From positions 310,001-374,000 of the forward strand of contig NZ_JAHBAY010000002.1 in the NCBI RefSeq assembly GCF_018499875.1: DNA of 64,000 nt. The letters run 5' to 3'. A program made the position numbers and the translations under genes. The notes under the pieces are model-generated. The model was not told where the DNA came from, did not search any database, and worked only from the letters and a program-made list of their open reading frames with translations. Shown here piece by piece: positions 61,501 to 64,000 of the stretch. Numbering within the stretch: the stretch's first letter is position 1; each line of letters starts with the position of its first letter. This stretch comes from Kineosporia corallincola (GTDB taxonomy: Bacteria > Actinomycetota > Actinomycetes > Actinomycetales > Kineosporiaceae).

Positions 61501-64000
61501 GGCGGGCGGTGACGACCAGGGCCTTCTCCACCTCGCGGTTGCCCGCGCGCCGGGCGGCCCCGATCGCCTCCTCGGCGTTGCGCTCGATCTGCTCCAGCGA
61601 CTCGCACTCGATGCTGACGTCGAGCAGCCCGATGCTCATGAAGGCCGCCGTCAGCAGGTCCCCGTGGTCGACGAGCCCGGCCAGCCCCCGGCGGTAGGAG
61701 ACCAGGGTGTCGGGCAGCGACTCGAACCAGTACTGGCTGCTGGTGGCGAGAAGGCAACGGGTCTGCGAGGTCTCGGGCTCCCAGTGCCGGTGCTCACTGA
61801 CGGCCAGCAGGGTGTTCAGCACCGTGTAGCCGACCCCCGGGTCGCGGCCGTGCTCGGTGGCGACGATGCAGGCGTGGGCCAGCGACGACACCAGGGACCG
61901 GGTCGGCCCGTAGCGCGTCCACAGGTCCTGGCTGAGCATGACCAGCCAGTCCAGCATCATCCGGTTGCTGTAGAACGACGGCGCGGTCATCCGGTTGATG
62001 ATCGCCGCGACCGCCGCGCCCCGGGCGTCCTGGGCCGCGGGCCGGGCCTCCTCGGCCGCGGGCGTGGCCGGGTCGCGGGCCCAGCGGTGCAGGGAGTCGA
62101 GCCCGGGCCCGATCCGCCGCCACAGGGCGTCCCGCCCGCCCGGCCCCTCGGAGAACTCCGGCGGGACGGTGATCCCCAGGCGCGCCAGCGCTCCGGCCCC
62201 CAGGTCGAGCGCGTCGGGTGGGCGCCCCTGGGCGGTCAGCGCGGCGACCTGCACGGCCGTGCTGCCGGCCAGCACCTGTGGGTCGGCGTGCTGCATCCGC
62301 GCGTACAGCTGCCCGGCCTCGCTCATCCGGCCCAGCCCGTACAGGACGGTGTGCAGTTCCATCTGGGTGCGCAGGTGTTCGTCGTCCTCCGGTTCGGACA
62401 GCTCCAGCGACCCCGACAGCAGACGCTCGGCATCGGCCGGGTGGATCAGGCGCAGGGGTGCCGCGGCCCGGCGCATCAGGCGGGCGGCGGCGCGGCGTTC
62501 GGCGGGGTCGCTCAGGCAGGAGGCCACCGCGAGGTAGAGCCGGGCGGCGTCGGCGGTCCAGGCGCCGTCGGCCGACAGCCGCCGGGCCACCGCCAGATCG
62601 CTCTGCCGGCGGGCGGTTTCGTCCAGGCGCTCGCGTACGGCCCGCAGCACCCGGTCATGGGCGAACCGGAGCACGTCACCGTTCCGTTCGACCAGGCCCT
62701 CGCTGATCGCCGGGGCCAGGCACTCGGCCAGGTCACGGCGACCGGAGGCGACCTCCAGCTCGGCCGGTGCGGCCTGGAGCCCGAGCGCGGCGAGGGCGTC
62801 CAGCACGCTCAGGGTGTCCTCGCCGAGCTCGCCGACGCGGGCGGCCAGGAAGCTCTGCCCGCCCTCGCCGCCGAGGTGGCGGCGGATCCGCTCGCCGTCC
62901 CAGTTCCATCCGGTGCCGGTCAGTTCCAGGCTGCCGTCGGCGCGCAGCAGATTGAGCAGATCGATGGTGTCGCGCGGGTTTCCGTGGGTGCGGGCGGCCA
63001 CCACCTCGGCCAGGGCGGCGGCGTCCGGCACCTCCAGGCGCAGCATCCGGGCCAGCAGGTCGGTGAGGTCGGGGGTGCCCAGGTCGTCGAGGTGGATCGT
63101 CACCGGCGGCGTGTCCTGGGCCTGCCACCGGGTCAGGTACGCGGGCAGCACGTGGTCCGGGCCGAGATCGGTGTCCCGGTAGGCGGCGATCACCAGCAGC
63201 CCGGGGATCGGCTCGCCGGTGGTCAGGGTGTCGAGGAGGGCGACCGGGAAGGCCGGCCCGAGGTGCAGGTCGTCCAGCACCACGACGACCCGGTGCCCGG
63301 GCGAGGCGACGGTGCGCAGGATGTCGGCCATGGTGGCGACCGTGCGGGTCCGGAACGAGCTCACGTCCGCGAGATCCTCGGTGCCGGCCTGCGGTTCGGT
63401 CTCCATCACCAGGCCGAGCTCCGGGAACAGCGCGGCGGCCTCACCGGCCCGCCGGCCCAGCACGGCCCGCAGCCGGCGTCGGTAGAAGGCCAGCTCGCTG
63501 TCCGGCTCGGCCAGCAGCTGGCGCCCGATCCCGCGCATCACCTGGACCAGGGCGTCCGCCTGCCGGTCCAGGGCCTGGCCGAACGTGCCGGTGACGAACC
63601 AGCCGCCGGCCGCGGTCACGCTGCGTCGCAGGCAGGCGATCAGCGAGGTCTTGCCGGTGCCGGTGGCACCCGCCACCAGCACCGTGCCGGACGTGCTCAG
63701 GCAGTCCTTCAGCACGGCGATCTCCTGCTGGCGCCCGACCAGCCGCGAGGGCGGGGCCAGGCGCAGCGGGAAGTCGCGCTCGGCGACCGGGAAGGGCGGC
63801 AGCGTGGCCGGGTCGGGGTGGCCGCCGAGCTGCTCCCGCAGGCGGCGCAGGTCGTGGGCCAGGCCGTCGGCGCTCTGGTAGCGCCGGTCCGGGGACTTCT
63901 CCAGCAGCCGGGCGACGATGTCGCCGACCACCCGGGGCAGCACCGGGTTCACCTCGCAGACGTCCACCGGCACCCGGGTCAGCACGTCGTGCATCAGGGC
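58508..64000 (-). CDS. Kinase-like/STAND ATPase/TPR/GAF/GGDEF/EAL signalling protein (5' end outside window)
   Basis: At least 1830 residues remain; the N-terminus is cut. In order: the end of a Ser/Thr kinase C-lobe (LLEKSPDRRYQSADGLAHDL, residues about 28-50); an AAA_16-type ATPase (LVGRQQEIAVL; Walker A GATGTGKTS about 110; Walker B VVVLDDLHL about 235); a long helical TPR-like region to about 1050; GAF about 1065-1190; a second GAF-like domain about 1250-1385; GGDEF (intact GGDEF near 1471, with RDSD I-site); EAL domain whose first motif is EGL (VEGLLRW), but with ITET-like ELTET, DDFGTG, LKID, AEGIET and QGYHF intact. Probably turns a ligand or phospho signal into c-di-GMP turnover. Confidence 0.88.
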   Translation of the reverse strand, partial: ALMHDVLTRVPVDVCEVNPVLPRVVGDIVARLLEKSPDRRYQSADGLAHDLRRLREQLGGHPDPATLPPFPVAERDFPLRLAPPSRLVGRQQEIAVLKDCLSTSGTVLVAGATGTGKTSLIACLRRSVTAAGGWFVTGTFGQALDRQADALVQVMRGIGRQLLAEPDSELAFYRRRLRAVLGRRAGEAAALFPELGLVMETEPQAGTEDLADVSSFRTRTVATMADILRTVASPGHRVVVVLDDLHLGPAFPVALLDTLTTGEPIPGLLVIAAYRDTDLGPDHVLPAYLTRWQAQDTPPVTIHLDDLGTPDLTDLLARMLRLEVPDAAALAEVVAARTHGNPRDTIDLLNLLRADGSLELTGTGWNWDGERIRRHLGGEGGQSFLAARVGELGEDTLSVLDALAALGLQAAPAELEVASGRRDLAECLAPAISEGLVERNGDVLRFAHDRVLRAVRERLDETARRQSDLAVARRLSADGAWTADAARLYLAVASCLSDPAERRAAARLMRRAAAPLRLIHPADAERLLSGSLELSEPEDDEHLRTQMELHTVLYGLGRMSEAGQLYARMQHADPQVLAGSTAVQVAALTAQGRPPDALDLGAGALARLGITVPPEFSEGPGGRDALWRRIGPGLDSLHRWARDPATPAAEEARPAAQDARGAAVAAIINRMTAPSFYSNRMMLDWLVMLSQDLWTRYGPTRSLVSSLAHACIVATEHGRDPGVGYTVLNTLLAVSEHRHWEPETSQTRCLLATSSQYWFESLPDTLVSYRRGLAGLVDHGDLLTAAFMSIGLLDVSIECESLEQIERNAEEAIGAARRAGNREVEKALVVTARLPRVLAGLEDPAGPQAGASTPIVRAVVHLGEATIALALDDAQSLHRHSAAAMELLPVVSTLYLGVRAHLLRGLSLAQQLHGAAEADRPALLAGLDACRSWLAGRAVDCPENYLHLSAWLEAEQAWATGDPERAGQLFDAAARSAPVMLSWHSALITERAAVFHLRGGRELTGQLLLTRARDLWAGWGAAAKVSHLHTRYPQLTLADPVRASPAGLHDPAGPALPLLATTGSSPDVDLLAVLRASQALSGETGFDRLGERVAEVLAGMTGATAVTLALWNQDEDAWIVPTGGATLDLAAAVAADLLPESAFRYAERTRQPLIVGDARRDDRFAGDPYLAGAACCSLMVVPITAGDTFRIMLVLENRLYPDVFTVERLDAIMLIAGQLAVAFDNAQARALREQEAERRLRLLETLRRRERLLKVLLAIQQDISHRAPLPDILDAVTGGASTMLEGAFVALVLADPLGETPPRIPSTSGLRGPADSNDAVLAIAAEAVTADHMVTASGALVAVPVHAEGQIIGALASRLPDDSAPGEHRDLLTAFAEQVSLALNDANTLQAIREAAYDSLTGLASRALFLDQLQSAVAAGIRRGGEITVLFIDLDRFKAVNDSLGHAAGDDLLSQVATRLRQCIRDSDVAARLGGDEFAVLLENTSGEETGLRLAERITAAVTRPFRIAGRDVFIGASVGIAHGAAAGIDAAGLLGQADLAMYRSKHSSTHRAVVFESKMHAEVAERLELEADLQKALEAGQFQLHYQPLVELRTGATIGVEGLLRWSHPERGPISPAVFIPVAEQTGVIVELGRWILAEGCRQVAAWRAGPAPGLELSLNVSARQLTDEHLVDDVVAVLSDTGLPAQALTLELTETVLMDDPGGTMLQFDDLRRLGIRLSIDDFGTGYSSLSYLRRFLVDKLKIDKSFIDNIAGVEEDLAIVRTVVDLARILRLQTTAEGIETAEQYELLRQLGCVVGQGYHFARPMAAADLTRYLSTRPLAVVHDPPG

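Overview
The window is very GC-rich DNA from an actinomycete. The evidence is the codon use, the many GTG starts, a mycothiol-dependent maleylpyruvate isomerase-type enzyme, a DUF7455 gene and XRE/MmyB-type regulators. A member of the Kineosporiaceae or a related family is plausible, but that is inference. Gene density is high and genes often overlap by 4 nt (ATGA or GTGA). There is no rRNA, tRNA, IS element, prophage or CRISPR array. Both edges cut through cyclic-di-GMP genes: the C-terminal part of a GGDEF-EAL protein on the left, and on the right a giant protein combining a Ser/Thr-kinase C-lobe, STAND-like ATPase, TPR-like region, GAF domains, GGDEF and EAL.

Layout. 0-5.4 kb: DUF3500 and SRPBCC genes, a GNAT, a coiled-coil protein with 21-nt repeats, an ATP-grasp-like protein and a stand-alone TOPRIM protein. 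5.5-13 kb: a minus-strand seven-gene operon encoding a CodA-like deaminase, an ABC importer (ATPase, permease, lipoprotein), an FAD-linked oxidase, a creatininase-family amidohydrolase and a PNPOx-family flavoprotein. It is transcribed away from an XRE-cupin regulator across a 31-bp near-perfect palindrome, ends at a strong hairpin and looks like an undescribed N-heterocycle uptake and degradation system. 13-17 kb: Nudix hydrolase, membrane protein, 8-oxoguanine-deaminase-like amidohydrolase, DUF1349 protein. 17-25 kb: an assimilatory nitrate reductase fused to a flavodoxin/ferredoxin reductase module, convergent with an ABC importer with two permeases. 25-30 kb: an 800-bp repeat-rich intergenic region, an extradiol dioxygenase sharing an operator-like motif with the importer, a sulfotransferase, and secreted proteins.

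31-34.3 kb: a TPP riboswitch followed by thiO-thiS-thiG-thiF, all coupled by ATGA overlaps. 34.3-40.8 kb: an OmpR/histidine kinase pair facing a MacAB-like efflux set with a peptidoglycan-binding adaptor, then a small lipoprotein. 40.8-48.2 kb: a GntR/FCD regulator divergent from a GlcD-GlcF-type FAD/Fe-S dehydrogenase, a mycothiol-dependent enzyme, a BamE/BLIP-like secreted protein, a frameshifted CPBP protease remnant, and an SDR/XRE divergent pair with an operator. 48.2-58.5 kb: pyruvate carboxylase, a multi-TM protein with Ser/Gly repeats, DUF7455, SMI1/KNR4, deoC, a MarR/VOC pair with twin operators, and a PL11 rhamnogalacturonan lyase behind a LacI-type operator.

The most unusual items are the seven-gene heterocycle operon, the kinase-ATPase-GAF-GGDEF-EAL protein, the operator shared by the importer and the dioxygenase, a 10-copy 29-bp tandem array, and a palindromic element present twice with its loop inverted. 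All calls come from reading the sequence; no database search was run.
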